A stretch of 64,000 nt of DNA. Origin: Rhodospirillales bacterium (lineage in GTDB: Bacteria > Pseudomonadota > Alphaproteobacteria > Rhodospirillales > Defluviicoccaceae). The stretch covers positions 248,001-312,000 of the forward strand of contig JADJXQ010000005.1 in NCBI GenBank assembly GCA_016710335.1. Direction: 5' to 3'. The position numbers and the translations under genes were made by a program. The notes below the pieces were generated by a model. It saw only the letters and a program-made list of their open reading frames with translations, did not search any database and was not told the origin of the DNA. This document shows positions 9,051 to 17,444 of the stretch, piece by piece. The stretch's first letter is position 1, and each line of letters starts with the position of its first letter.

Positions 9051-9944
9051 CTAACTTCGCGTCACCAGGGCCACACCGGCGACCGCCATCGCCATGCCGG
9101 CGATGGCCATCGGCCCCAGGGTTTCGCCGAACAGGAAGTATGCGATCAGCGCGGTGACGGGTGGGACGAGGTAGAACAGGCTCGCCACCTTGGCCGCCGC
9201 GCCGCGGCGAATGATGCCGTAGAGCAGCGTGACGGCGCCGAGCGACAGCACGAGCACCAGCCAGCCCAGCGCGAAAATGAACTCCCCGGTCCATTGCACC
9301 GTCATGGTCTCGAACAGCAGCGCCGGAATGGCCATCGCGATGGTCGCGGCGGCGAACTGGATCGCCGCGCCGCTGCGGAGATCCATGCCGGCGCCGTGTC
9401 GCTTCTGATGGAGGGTGGCGATGGTGATTCCCAGGAGTGAGCCGAGCGTGAACAACACGCCGACAATGTGGCCCTGCTCGAACTGCAGCTTGTTGGCGAC
9501 GACCAGGATCACGCCGGCGAGCCCGATGACGAGCCCCGCCCATTGTTTCGCCGTCACCCGTTCGCCCAGGTAGGGGCGGGCGAGCACCGCCGTCAGCACC
9601 GGTTGCAGGCCGACGATCAGGGACGCGACACCGGCCGGCATGCCACGATGGATGGCTGAAAAGACGCCGCCGATATAAACGGCGTGGATCAGGACGCCGA
9701 CCAGCGCCGCGTTGCCCACGTCGGCCCACGTCCGCGGCCACGGCGCGCCGGCCACCGCCGCCACCGCCGCCAGCAGAACGGCTGCGATGGCGAACCGCAG
9801 CACCAGAAACGTGAATGGCGGCGCATACGGCAGGCCCAGCTTGGCGCCGATGAAGCCGGTGCTCCACAGCACCACGAACACCGCCGGAGCCGCCAGGATC
9901 CAAAGCGGCGGGCGCACGCGATCGGGCTCCGTGACGTGGTTCAT
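9051..9944 (-). CDS. EamA/DMT-superfamily permease
   Basis: The start at ATG 9944 gives 297 residues. The frame is open 150 bp further upstream, but that part is basic and lacks membrane character. About ten hydrophobic helices are visible. They are arranged as two EamA repeats: the first begins LWILAAPAVFVVLWSTGFIGAKLGL and the second follows VIVGLAGVILVVANKL. The family (RhaT/YdcZ-like) exports metabolites or amino acids by drug/metabolite-type transport in the inner membrane; the substrate is not predictable. It ends 10 bp from the ABC ATPase stop (convergent) and starts divergently from the DUF2125 gene. Confidence 0.9.
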   Translation of the reverse strand: MNHVTEPDRVRPPLWILAAPAVFVVLWSTGFIGAKLGLPYAPPFTFLVLRFAIAAVLLAAVAAVAGAPWPRTWADVGNAALVGVLIHAVYIGGVFSAIHRGMPAGVASLIVGLQPVLTAVLARPYLGERVTAKQWAGLVIGLAGVILVVANKLQFEQGHIVGVLFTLGSLLGITIATLHQKRHGAGMDLRSGAAIQFAAATIAMAIPALLFETMTVQWTGEFIFALGWLVLVLSLGAVTLLYGIIRRGAAAKVASLFYLVPPVTALIAYFLFGETLGPMAIAGMAMAVAGVALVTRS

Positions 9945-10047
9945 GGGCTTCCACCGTTGATCGACCGCGCGGAGGCTAGTCCCTCGCTCGGCGGGGAGCA
10001 ACGATCTATAACAGGACCGGGAAATGTGACGGAGACGGAGGCGAGCG

Positions 10048-11103
10048 ATGACGTCAACGGCCTCGCGAGGCAGCGGTCGGCGCATCATCGTCATTGCGAC
10101 CGTCGCGATGCTCGCTCTTGCAGTCCTCTACACCGCCTACTGGCTGCTGCTCGCCGTGTACGTCCGCGCCGGTGCCGAGACGTGGATCGAGTCTCGGCGC
10201 AACGAAGGCTACGCCGTTGCCTATGACGATGTCGATGTGGGCGGCTATCCGGGCGCCGTGCGGCTCTCCTTCGAGCGACCGCACGTGACGGTTCCCCCCC
10301 GCGAGGGAGCGGGAAGTTGGGCCGCTGCCCGCTTCGACGCCGCGATCAACCCCTTCGACTGGACACGGCAGACGTACGAGGTTTTCGGTGACCACATCGT
10401 CACGCTCGGCGAGCCGCCGCGGCAGGATGTCCTGCATGGCCGCGCCGAGGTCTTCACCATTGATGCGGACTTGGGCGGGGCGGTTCCCGACGGGGTGTTG
10501 ACCGTTCGCAATTGGACGCTGCGGGAGGAGGGCGGCGAACAGGTCACCATAGAACGTCTCGACGCTAGCGGACGTGTCGTCGCCGGCGAACAGGGAGCGG
10601 CGACCGGCCCCGCCTACGCGCTCGACGCAGCGGCAGCGCGCGTCCTGCTGCCGGCGCACGCCAACAGCCCGCTCGGAAGGGAGATCCAATCCGTATCCTT
10701 CGACTCGACGGTGATCGGACCGTTCGATTTTCGCCGCTGGCCGGCCGGCCTGTTGCGGTGGCGGGACGCGGGCGGCGTCTGGGAGATCGAGAGGCTCGCG
10801 GCCGTCTACGGCCCCGTGTCGTTGACCGGTGACGGCACCGTCGCGCTCGACACCGCGGGACAGCCGGAGGGCGCCCTTACACTCAAAGTGCAGGGGCTGC
10901 TCGACGCCGTCGACGCCTTTCAGGCGCACGGGCTGATCGGCCCGCAAGAGGCGCTCGGCGTCAAATTCCTGTGGAGCGCGCTGGCGCGTCCGCCACAGGG
11001 CGGCGGTGCGCCGGTCATCACCGTACCGATGACTGTGCAGGACCGTTTCCTCGCCGTGGGGCCGCTACGCCTGTTGCGCTTGCCGGAGATCGAGTGGCGG
11101 TGA
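10048..11103 (+). CDS. DUF2125 domain protein, membrane-anchored
   Basis: The protein has 351 residues. An N-terminal membrane anchor at about 12-36 (IIVIATVAMLALAVLYTAYW) is followed by a long soluble region. It begins WIESRRNEGYAVAYDDVDVGGYPGAVRLSFERPHV, the opening typical of DUF2125, a family I know mainly from alphaproteobacteria. The repeated beta-rich pattern suggests a periplasmic, AsmA-like or lipid-transfer-like architecture, but no function is established. The gene has a purine-rich leader (GACGGAGACGGAGGCGAGCG) in front of ATG 10048. yqgE follows after about 100 bp on the same strand. Confidence 0.88.
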   Translation: MTSTASRGSGRRIIVIATVAMLALAVLYTAYWLLLAVYVRAGAETWIESRRNEGYAVAYDDVDVGGYPGAVRLSFERPHVTVPPREGAGSWAAARFDAAINPFDWTRQTYEVFGDHIVTLGEPPRQDVLHGRAEVFTIDADLGGAVPDGVLTVRNWTLREEGGEQVTIERLDASGRVVAGEQGAATGPAYALDAAAARVLLPAHANSPLGREIQSVSFDSTVIGPFDFRRWPAGLLRWRDAGGVWEIERLAAVYGPVSLTGDGTVALDTAGQPEGALTLKVQGLLDAVDAFQAHGLIGPQEALGVKFLWSALARPPQGGGAPVITVPMTVQDRFLAVGPLRLLRLPEIEWR

Positions 11104-11205
11104 AAACGCCGGGTGGCACGTCCCGGGCGGCAGGCTCATGTGTCTGTAGAGCAGAAGTGTCTGGAGGGTAAGACAGGAGACGAAGGCAGGGTGGGAGTTC
11201 CGGCA

Positions 11206-11844
11206 ATGAGGTGGGGTGCGGTAGCGTGGCGTCTCGCAGTGGCGTTGATGGTGTGTGCCGCGATCACGGTCGCCGCGCGTGCCGACGAACCGGAAACGGG
11301 CGCGGCAAAGGCCGCGTCGGCGACGCCCCTCGTTGGCCAGCTTCTCGTAGCGTCGTCGTCGATCGGCGATCCGCGCTTCGCGGAGACCGTCATCTACATG
11401 ATCAGTCACGACGCGGATGGAGCGATGGGGCTGGTGGTCAACCGCGCCTATGGCGAGGGGCCGCTCGACGCTCTGTTGGAGGCAGTCGGCGTGGAGAGCG
11501 AAGGCGCGTCGGGCAGGGTGCGTCTTCAGTATGGCGGCCCGGTCGAGCCCGGGCGCGGCATCGTCCTGCACAGCGCGGACTACAGCGGCGCGTCCACCCG
11601 AATCGTCGCGGATCGTGTCGCCGTATCGTTCGGCAAGGACGTGCTCGAGGCGATCGCCGCGGGCGTCGGGCCGCAACGCAGCGCCATTCTCCTCGGCTAC
11701 GCCGGCTGGGGTCCAGGTCAGCTTGAGGACGAACTCTCTCGTGACGACTGGCTAACGGCGCGCAGCGAGGAGTCGCTGATTTTCTCGGATGATCTCGACA
11801 GCGTCTGGCGGAACGCCATGGACCATGCGGGGTTGTCCCTATAG
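11206..11844 (+). CDS. YqgE/AlgH family protein with an N-terminal signal peptide
   Basis: From ATG 11206 (GTGGGAG upstream) the product has 212 residues. The YqgE core starts near residue 42 (LVGQLLVASSSIGDPRF) and has the family motifs ETVIYMISHDADGAMGLVVNR, YGGPVEPGRG and LGYAGWGPGQLEDEL. The first 26 residues (MRWGAVAWRLAVALMVCAAI, then TVAARA) look like a cleavable signal peptide with an ARA site. Well-studied YqgE/AlgH proteins are cytoplasmic and of uncertain function, so export is unusual. An upstream GTG (11113) would only lengthen the N-terminus with basic residues. The gene's 3-prime end overlaps the convergent CHAP gene by 6 bp. Confidence 0.9.
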   Translation: MRWGAVAWRLAVALMVCAAITVAARADEPETGAAKAASATPLVGQLLVASSSIGDPRFAETVIYMISHDADGAMGLVVNRAYGEGPLDALLEAVGVESEGASGRVRLQYGGPVEPGRGIVLHSADYSGASTRIVADRVAVSFGKDVLEAIAAGVGPQRSAILLGYAGWGPGQLEDELSRDDWLTARSEESLIFSDDLDSVWRNAMDHAGLSL

Positions 11845-12390
11845 CGAGGCGCTGCGGGTTGTTGCTGGTTGGCCGGCGGGCAGGATGAACCCGTGCACTG
11901 GATACTCGGTCAGTCCCATGGTTTTCGTTGGCGGCCACCACACCCGCACCAGCGACCAGTCGTTGTTCTCGGAGACGTCGATGACCGGTGTGTCGGCAGA
12001 CACTCGATGGCGCACCCAGTTGGCGTGGGTCACCAGAATGCGGCGGCTGGAGACGACCTTCGAAACGACCGCCACATGCCCATGACGAAGCCGCGACGAG
12101 CGCCGCATCACCAGGACACTGCCGACCGCAGGCCGATCCGCGCGGGCGTAGCGGCCCTCGGACTTGTCCCACCAGTCCGCCGCATTGCCCCGCAGTTGCA
12201 CACCAGAAACCGCTCGCGCGAACGGCACGCACTCGCGCGCCGCGCGGGCGTCCACAAGCTGGACGCTTCGGGGGGCATCCGCCTGACGTGAGGCGGCCGA
12301 TGCGCATGCGGCAACACCACCGGCCAGTGCCGCAAACAGCGCGGCGCGGCACCAGCAATGCAGAGCCACGGACCGCCGGTTCCGACCCAT
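11839..12390 (-). CDS. CHAP-domain lipoprotein (putative amidase/peptidase)
   Basis: From ATG 12390 the product has 183 residues. A signal ending GGVAAC gives a lipobox cysteine near residue 29. The CHAP domain follows: catalytic Cys in ARECVPFARAVSG and catalytic His in RHGHVAVVSKVV about 60 residues later, with AADWWDKSEGRYARAD between. Such NlpC/P60-like enzymes cut peptidoglycan cross-links or stem peptides. A membrane-bound periplasmic wall hydrolase is the likely role. The start codon overlaps the queF stop in a TGATG junction, so it is translationally coupled to queF, an odd functional pairing. The gene converges on yqgE with overlapping 3-prime ends. Confidence 0.85.
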   Translation of the reverse strand: MGRNRRSVALHCWCRAALFAALAGGVAACASAASRQADAPRSVQLVDARAARECVPFARAVSGVQLRGNAADWWDKSEGRYARADRPAVGSVLVMRRSSRLRHGHVAVVSKVVSSRRILVTHANWVRHRVSADTPVIDVSENNDWSLVRVWWPPTKTMGLTEYPVHGFILPAGQPATTRSASL

Positions 12391-12842
12391 CAGCCGCGGC
12401 CGCGGTAGGCGGGCACCCCAGGGTCGGGCACCCACACGCCGAGAGGCGGCTCTCCCGTCTGGTAGAACACGTCAATGGGAATGCCGCCCCGCGGGAACCA
12501 GTATCCGGCGATGCGAAGCCATTGGGGTTGCGCTGCCGCTTGCACTTTTTTGGCGACGGCAACGGCGCAGTCTTCGTGAAAGGCGCCGTGGTTGCGGAAC
12601 GACGCCAGATAGAGCTTCAGGGATTTGCTCTCGACCAGGCGTGCGGACGGCACATAGTCCAGCACCAGATGTGCAAAATCCGGTTGCCCGGTCACCGGGC
12701 ACATCGAGGTGAACTCGGGACAGGTGAAGCGCACCAACATCCGTTCTCCCGGATGCGGATTGGCGACCGTCTCCAGTGTCGCGGCGTCCGGCGACGATGC
12801 AATAGCGGCCGGGCGTCCCAGTTGCGTCGGTTGGTCCGCCAT
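12390..12842 (-). CDS. queF: 7-cyano-7-deazaguanine reductase
   Basis: The protein has 150 residues, the short single-domain (type I-like) form. The nucleophilic Cys is in FTSMCPVTGQPDFAHLVLDY, followed by the catalytic Asp in that stretch. The QueF signature ESKSLKLYL is next, with RNHGAFHEDC after it. The enzyme reduces preQ0 to preQ1 with NADPH in queuosine biosynthesis for wobble position 34 of tRNA; it forms a cytoplasmic oligomer. No other que gene is nearby. The stop codon overlaps the start of the CHAP lipoprotein gene by one base. Confidence 0.96.
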   Translation of the reverse strand: MADQPTQLGRPAAIASSPDAATLETVANPHPGERMLVRFTCPEFTSMCPVTGQPDFAHLVLDYVPSARLVESKSLKLYLASFRNHGAFHEDCAVAVAKKVQAAAQPQWLRIAGYWFPRGGIPIDVFYQTGEPPLGVWVPDPGVPAYRGRG

Positions 12843-12894
12843 GACCTGCGCTTCCTCCCCGGCGTCGGTATTGTATCGGGAGCGTCCGCCGCGT

Positions 12895-13287
12895 TCAACC
12901 CGCCGGCGGCGGCGCGTCTACGGCCACGTCTCCTCCGGCCAGCTCGGCGCGCGCCCGCTCGATGTGCGCGTCGCTGATGTAGGGCCGCAGCGAATGGAAC
13001 ACGGTAAGAAGCACCGTCAGATCGTCGGCGAAACCGACGCCCGCGAGGATGTCCGGGATCAGGTCTCCGGGCATGATGAAGTACGCCAAGGCGGCGAACA
13101 GGATTGCCTTCACGCGGGTCGGCGTCGCGGGATCGTTAGCGGCGTAAAACGCAGCAAGCGCCTCGTCCATGAACGGCACGCGACCCAGGGTGCGTCGCAC
13201 CTTGGCCCAGAACCGTCGCCGGACCATGTCCTCGCGGCCGGTGAGCGGCGCCAGCGTCTTGGAAACGTCCAGGGGTTTCATGGGCAT
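12895..13287 (-). CDS. YkvA family (DUF1232) protein
   Basis: The protein has 130 residues from ATG 13287 (ATG 13281 also possible; a TTG at 13317 would add ten residues). The DUF1232 core is AAFYAANDPATPTRVKAILFAALAYFIMPGDLIPDILAGVGFADD. Its hallmark P-x-D-x-I-P-D loop lies between two hydrophobic segments. The family forms small membrane-associated proteins of unknown function, sometimes linked to stress or envelope traits. The end is Pro/Ala-rich. It is divergent from pyrD, from which a degenerate copy of the dispersed repeat separates it. Confidence 0.85.
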   Translation of the reverse strand: MPMKPLDVSKTLAPLTGREDMVRRRFWAKVRRTLGRVPFMDEALAAFYAANDPATPTRVKAILFAALAYFIMPGDLIPDILAGVGFADDLTVLLTVFHSLRPYISDAHIERARAELAGGDVAVDAPPPAG

Positions 13288-13388
13288 AACATTGGGTCGC
13301 GCGCTGCCGAAATTCAAGTCGGCGTCTCACGCGCCACAACTGGTTGTTCGAATGGCGGCTCGGCGGGTGTTGAAGTCGACGCCGACGT

Positions 13389-13456
13389 CACAGAGCCATT
13401 CGAATGATTTAGAGTGTGCACGAGAATCGAGAGTTGCGTGCAGCAATGGTGCAATC
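13389..13456. repeat. degenerate copy (C) of the dispersed double-hairpin repeat, directly upstream of pyrD
   Basis: Read on the plus strand this matches the reverse complement of the copy at 18741-18849. Blocks CCATTCGAATGATTTAG, GTGTGCACGAGA and GAGTTGCGTGCAGCAAT-GTGCA align in order, with a 13-bp internal gap. It lacks both intact ends and runs up to the base before the pyrD ATG, so it forms the pyrD leader. Confidence 0.7.
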
Positions 13457-14542
13457 ATGGCTGATCTCGCCACACGTCTTTATGGGGCCGTCGGTCCGGG
13501 GCTACGGCGTTTGGAGCCGGAGACGGCGCATCGGATCACCATCGCCGCGCTGAAAGCGGGTGTGGTGCCGCGGCCGGCGCCGTTCCAGCACCCGGCGCTG
13601 CAGGTGAGGCTCTGGGGGCTGGAGTTCCCGAACCCGATTGGGCTGGCGGCCGGATTCGATAAGAACGCGGAGGTGGCCGAAGCGGTTCTGAGGCTCGGGT
13701 TCGGTTTTACGGAGGTGGGAACCGTGACGCCGCGCCCGCAGCGCGGCAATCCCCGCCCGCGCATCTTCCGGTTGCCGGAAGAATGCGCGATGATCAACCG
13801 TCTTGGCTTCAACAACGATGGTTTGGAGGCCGTCGCCCGGCGCCTGCAAGCACGGCGGAGCGCCGGCCGGTCCGGCATCGTCGGCGCCAACGTCGGCCCC
13901 AATCGCGACAGCGTTGATCCCATCGCCGACTGCGCCCGTGCGGCTGGCCGCCTTGCCGGCCTCGCCGACTATCTGGTGGTCAACGTCTCATCGCCCAACA
14001 CGCCCGGATTGCGGGCGCTCCAGGACAAGGCGCCGCTGCAGGCGCTGCTCGCCGCGGTTCTCGACGCGCGGACCGCAGCAGGCGTCCGGCCGCCGCTCCT
14101 GTTGAAAATCGCCCCCGACTTGACGCCGGCAGACCGGGAAGACATCGCCGCGGTGGCGCTGGCGGCGAACATCGATGGCCTGATCGCCACCAACACGACC
14201 GTGGCGAGGCCCGCGGGCCTGCGGGGGGTGCATGCGCACGAGCACGGCGGCCTCAGCGGCCCGCCGCTGATGGCCGGTTCGACAGCGGTGCTGGCGGAGA
14301 TGTACAGGCTGACCGGGGGCCGGATGCCGATCATCGGCGTCGGCGGCATCACCGGCGGCGCCGATGCCTACGCCAAGATCCGCGCCGGGGCCTCGCTGGT
14401 GCAGCTCTACACGGCGCTGGTGTATCGAGGCCCCGGGCTGGTCAGCCGCATTCAGCGCAAACTGGTTGAACACCTCCGTGCCGACGGACTGAATCATCTG
14501 CATGATGCCGTCGGCAGCGGCGTCGAAGTGACGGAGCAATGA
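13457..14542 (+). CDS. pyrD: dihydroorotate dehydrogenase (quinone), class 2
   Basis: The protein has 361 residues from ATG 13457, the usual length for class 2 enzymes. The N-terminal amphipathic segment (MADLATRLYGAVGPGLRRLE) is the membrane- and quinone-contacting extension. Signatures are FPNPIGLAAGFDKNAE, VGTVTPRPQRGNPRPRIFRL, the FMN-binding GANVGPNRDS, the NVSSPNTPGLRALQ segment with the catalytic Ser, and GVGGITGGADAYAKIRAGASLVQLYTAL. The enzyme oxidises dihydroorotate to orotate and passes electrons to ubiquinone at the inner membrane. The open frame continues 288 bp upstream into repeat sequence, which argues for the downstream ATG. Confidence 0.97.
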   Translation: MADLATRLYGAVGPGLRRLEPETAHRITIAALKAGVVPRPAPFQHPALQVRLWGLEFPNPIGLAAGFDKNAEVAEAVLRLGFGFTEVGTVTPRPQRGNPRPRIFRLPEECAMINRLGFNNDGLEAVARRLQARRSAGRSGIVGANVGPNRDSVDPIADCARAAGRLAGLADYLVVNVSSPNTPGLRALQDKAPLQALLAAVLDARTAAGVRPPLLLKIAPDLTPADREDIAAVALAANIDGLIATNTTVARPAGLRGVHAHEHGGLSGPPLMAGSTAVLAEMYRLTGGRMPIIGVGGITGGADAYAKIRAGASLVQLYTALVYRGPGLVSRIQRKLVEHLRADGLNHLHDAVGSGVEVTEQ

Positions 14543-14647
14543 CCGCCAGCGCGTACGCCGGCCGCAGTCACTGGTCGCTGACGCTATCGAAGAAGCGCAC
14601 CACGTTCGTAAAACGGGGCGCCCCTACGCGAAGCACTAGTGCAGGTG

Positions 14648-15019
14648 TCAGCCGTCCGAGGCCGATGCTGGGACCGGCTCGCGGTTCGTCATTTCGCCTT
14701 CTGCGCCGGTGTCCGGCTGCATCTCCGCGGAGGGTTGACGGTTCCAATCCGGGCTGCGCCGGCCCTCGCCGTCCTCGAACGCGTTCAGCACGCGGTAGTA
14801 ATGCTCGGCGTGCTGAAAAAAGCTCTCCGCAGTAATCGGGTCGCCAGACAACGCCGCGTCGCGGCCCAGCACCAGATATCGATCGAATACCTGCTGCGCC
14901 GTGCCGCGAATCTTTCCTTCGGGTCCGGCGCTTTCGAAGGTCTGGTTTCCTCTTCCCCCCGGCTGTCGTTTACCGTTTCCGCGGCTACGCAACCGTCTGG
15001 AACTAGAGCCTGGTTTCAT
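14648..15019 (-). CDS. DUF4167 domain protein
   Basis: From ATG 15019 the product has 123 residues. It opens MKPGSSSRRLRSRGNGKRQ, a basic, RNA-binding-like tail. The DUF4167 core follows: NQTFESAGPEGKIRGTAQQVFDRYLVLGRDAALSGDPITAESFFQHAEHYYRVLNA. The family is alphaproteobacterial and usually follows prmC, as here. The core resembles a TPR-like hairpin; no function is proven. The end is Glu/Pro-rich and disordered. It is the last gene of the minus-strand prfA-prmC block. A CTAGTGCA end like that of the dispersed repeat sits at 14637-14644, just past its stop. Confidence 0.9.
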   Translation of the reverse strand: MKPGSSSRRLRSRGNGKRQPGGRGNQTFESAGPEGKIRGTAQQVFDRYLVLGRDAALSGDPITAESFFQHAEHYYRVLNAFEDGEGRRSPDWNRQPSAEMQPDTGAEGEMTNREPVPASASDG

Positions 15020-15048
15020 GGCACCCCTAAGCGCTGATCGGTGAATGT

Positions 15049-15171
15049 CAATCTTGAGTATCGGGCAATCTTGAGTATCGGGCTCAGCTTGGCCCACATA
15101 CTTCAGCCCAATGAACCCTGTTCACGCCAAAACAATGAACCTTGCTCATGCCAGCCGAATGAACCTTGTTC
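15049..15171. repeat. two adjacent tandem repeats (17 bp x2; 24 bp x2.5) between prmC and the DUF4167 gene
   Basis: CAATCTTGAGTATCGGG is duplicated exactly at 15049-15065 and 15066-15082. A 24-bp unit starting ATGAACCYTGYTCAYGCCA occurs at 15111-15134 and 15135-15158, with a third partial copy from 15159. The second array also reads as repeated MNLxHA-type peptides on the plus strand, but no convincing gene surrounds it. Confidence 0.85.
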
Positions 15172-15282
15172 AGGTTCGTCACTCTCGTAGAGGATCTCGG
15201 CTGCTGATGGCCGCACCGCGGCGAGGTCGTTGGCGACCGTCTCGTCGTCAATCCGACCCTGTCTCAAATACCTGCATAGACA

Positions 15283-16194
15283 CTAGTCAGGAACTTCTTG
15301 GTTTCCAAGCTTTTTTTTCGAGATCCCGACGGGGGCGGGAGCGGCGCGCAGGCAGCGCGGCACACCCGCCAAATCGTTCTTGATTTCAGTAACTTGGAGA
15401 TAGTGATCGGCGAGGATGGCGGCAACCGCCGCGGCCTGGCCGGCGCCCACCTCCAGCACCGCGACCCCGTCCGGCGCCAAAAGGCGGGCGACATCAGGCG
15501 CCAATGCCCGGTAGGCGTCGAGCCCGTCCGCGCCGCCGCAAAGCGCCAGCCGCGGCTCGAACCTCGCCACTTCGGGCGCCAACACCGCAAACTCTGCGTC
15601 CGCGACGTAGGGCGGATTGGCGACGATGATATCGAACCGGCCGCCGATCGCCGTTCCCCAGTCGCCCTGCACGAACGCGACGCGATCAGCTATTCCGAGC
15701 GCGTCCGCGTTGTTCCGCGCGACGAAAAGCGCGGCATCAGAGCGATCGACACCAACGCCCCACGCCGCCGGTCTTTCATGCAGGATCGCCAGCACCAGAC
15801 AGCCGCTGCCGGCGCCGAGGTCGAGCACGGTGATGGGCCTGTCGCGACCGCGCGCGGCAGCGAGCGCCGCCTCCACCAGCGTCTCGGATTCGGGCCGCGG
15901 GACGAGGGTGTCGGCTGTGACGCGGAAAGACAGGCTCCAGAACTCGCGATGGCCCACGATGACGGCGAGTGGCTCCCGCCCCGCGCGACGCCGGACCGCG
16001 CGCTCGAACGCCTCACGCGCCGCCGCCGGCACCCGCAAGTCGGGGCGTGCGATCAGCGCTTCCACGCCCAGACCCAGGGCGTGGCCGAGCAACAGGCGGG
16101 CTTCGGAGCGGGGATTCGGGATGTCCGCCGAGCGGAGGCGCCAGGCTGAGGCGAGAAGGAGAGCGCCCGCCGTATCCGGGACCGTTTCACTCAT
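15283..16194 (-). CDS. prmC: peptide chain release factor N5-glutamine methyltransferase
   Basis: The protein has 303 residues. An N-terminal helical release-factor-binding domain (about 1-85) precedes a Rossmann methyltransferase domain. SAM motif I is VLDLGAGSGCLVLAI, and the hallmark NPPY tetrad is in VANPPYVADAE, which holds the target glutamine. PrmC methylates the GGQ glutamine of RF1 and RF2. Its ATG overlaps the prfA stop (ATGA), so substrate and modifying enzyme are translationally coupled. The last residues are Lys-rich (GISKKKLG). The stop is TAG within ACTAG. Confidence 0.97.
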   Translation of the reverse strand: MSETVPDTAGALLLASAWRLRSADIPNPRSEARLLLGHALGLGVEALIARPDLRVPAAAREAFERAVRRRAGREPLAVIVGHREFWSLSFRVTADTLVPRPESETLVEAALAAARGRDRPITVLDLGAGSGCLVLAILHERPAAWGVGVDRSDAALFVARNNADALGIADRVAFVQGDWGTAIGGRFDIIVANPPYVADAEFAVLAPEVARFEPRLALCGGADGLDAYRALAPDVARLLAPDGVAVLEVGAGQAAAVAAILADHYLQVTEIKNDLAGVPRCLRAAPAPVGISKKKLGNQEVPD

Positions 16195-17264
16195 TCCACC
16201 TCCGCCAACCGCTCCGCCTGATCGTCCTCGTCGAGCGCGTCGATGAGTTCGTCCAACTCGCCGCCCATGACTCGTTCGAGCTTGTAGAGCGTGAGGTTGA
16301 TGCGGTGGTCGGTGACGCGGCCTTGCGGGAAGTTGTAGGTGCGGATGCGCTCCGAGCGGTCTCCGGAGCCCACCTGGCTCTTGCGCGTGGCGGCGCGTTC
16401 CGACGCCGCCTGGGCGCGCTCCGCTTCGTAGATGCGGGCCCGCAGAATCTTCATCGCCTTGGCGCGGTTCTTGTGCTGGGATTTTTCGTCCTGCTGCGTC
16501 ACCACGATGCCTGTCGGCAGGTGGGTAATGCGGACTGCGCTGTCGGTGGTGTTGACCGACTGCCCGCCGGGACCGCTGGAGCGATAGACGTCGATCCGGA
16601 GATCGCCCTCGTTGATCTGGACGTCGATATCCTCGGCTTCCGGAAGCACCGCGACCGTCGCCGCCGAGGTGTGAATACGCCCTCCGGCTTCGGTTTCGGG
16701 AACGCGCTGCACGCGGTGGACGCCCGATTCGTACTTGAGGCGCGCGAACACGCCGCGGCCGATGACCGAGCCGATGACCTCCTTGAAGCCGCCGATGCCG
16801 GTCTCACTGAGAGACATCAACTCCAGCCGCCAGCCCCTGCTTTCGGCGTACCGCTGATACATGCGGAACAGGTCGGCCGCGAACAGCGCCGCTTCCTCGC
16901 CGCCGGTCCCGGCCCGCACCTCAAGGATGGCGTTCTTCTCGTCCGCCTTGTCCTTGGGAAGGAGAAGGCGCCTGAGCCGGGTCTCGAACTCCCGGATGGC
17001 GTCGTCCAGCGCCGCGCATTCGCTCTCCGCCAGTTCGCGCATGTCTTCGTCGGTGTCGGGGTCGGCGAGGAGCGTGCGCAAGTCGTCGCGCTCCCTCTCT
17101 GCACGATGCAGATCCTCGATGGCCTGGGCGATCGGGGTGAGATCCGCATACTCCTTGGTCAGCGCGGCGTACGCCTCGGACGCGGGCGCGGCCGGGTCGG
17201 CGATAAGCGCGCTCAGTTCGCGGTGTCGGGCGGCGACCTTGTCAAGCCTGGCGCTCAGACTCAT
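16191..17264 (-). CDS. prfA: peptide chain release factor 1
   Basis: The protein has 357 residues from ATG 17264 (MSLSARLDKVAARH), with GAGG nine bases upstream; ATG 17279 would add five residues but has no ribosome-binding site. The order is helical domain 1, then codon-recognition domain 2 with the RF1 anticodon-like PxT-type region, then domain 3 with GGQ in SSGPGGQSVNTTDSAVRI. RF1 reads UAA and UAG and triggers peptide release. The gene sits in the hemA-prfA-prmC order known from E. coli. The gap to hemA is about 180 bp. Confidence 0.97.
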   Translation of the reverse strand: MSLSARLDKVAARHRELSALIADPAAPASEAYAALTKEYADLTPIAQAIEDLHRAERERDDLRTLLADPDTDEDMRELAESECAALDDAIREFETRLRRLLLPKDKADEKNAILEVRAGTGGEEAALFAADLFRMYQRYAESRGWRLELMSLSETGIGGFKEVIGSVIGRGVFARLKYESGVHRVQRVPETEAGGRIHTSAATVAVLPEAEDIDVQINEGDLRIDVYRSSGPGGQSVNTTDSAVRITHLPTGIVVTQQDEKSQHKNRAKAMKILRARIYEAERAQAASERAATRKSQVGSGDRSERIRTYNFPQGRVTDHRINLTLYKLERVMGGELDELIDALDEDDQAERLAEVE

Positions 17265-17444
17265 CTCAACGAGCCTCATGGCTGATGGTTTGGCGCGTGG
17301 GACGCGACCCGCGACGGCTCTCGCCCAAACCCGCTCTCGCTAACGGGGTCGAGCATCGAAGCGGATCGACGAGAAGCCCGCGCAATCGGGACGATGAGGG
17401 GCGTCCGGGGCCGCCTTGACGGCCGCCAAAAATGCTCGCTGATG

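Noticed and set aside
15111..15383. Plus-strand frame starting in the 24-bp repeats
   Set aside because: Its N-terminus is just the repeat translated and the rest overlaps prmC antisense; not a credible gene.
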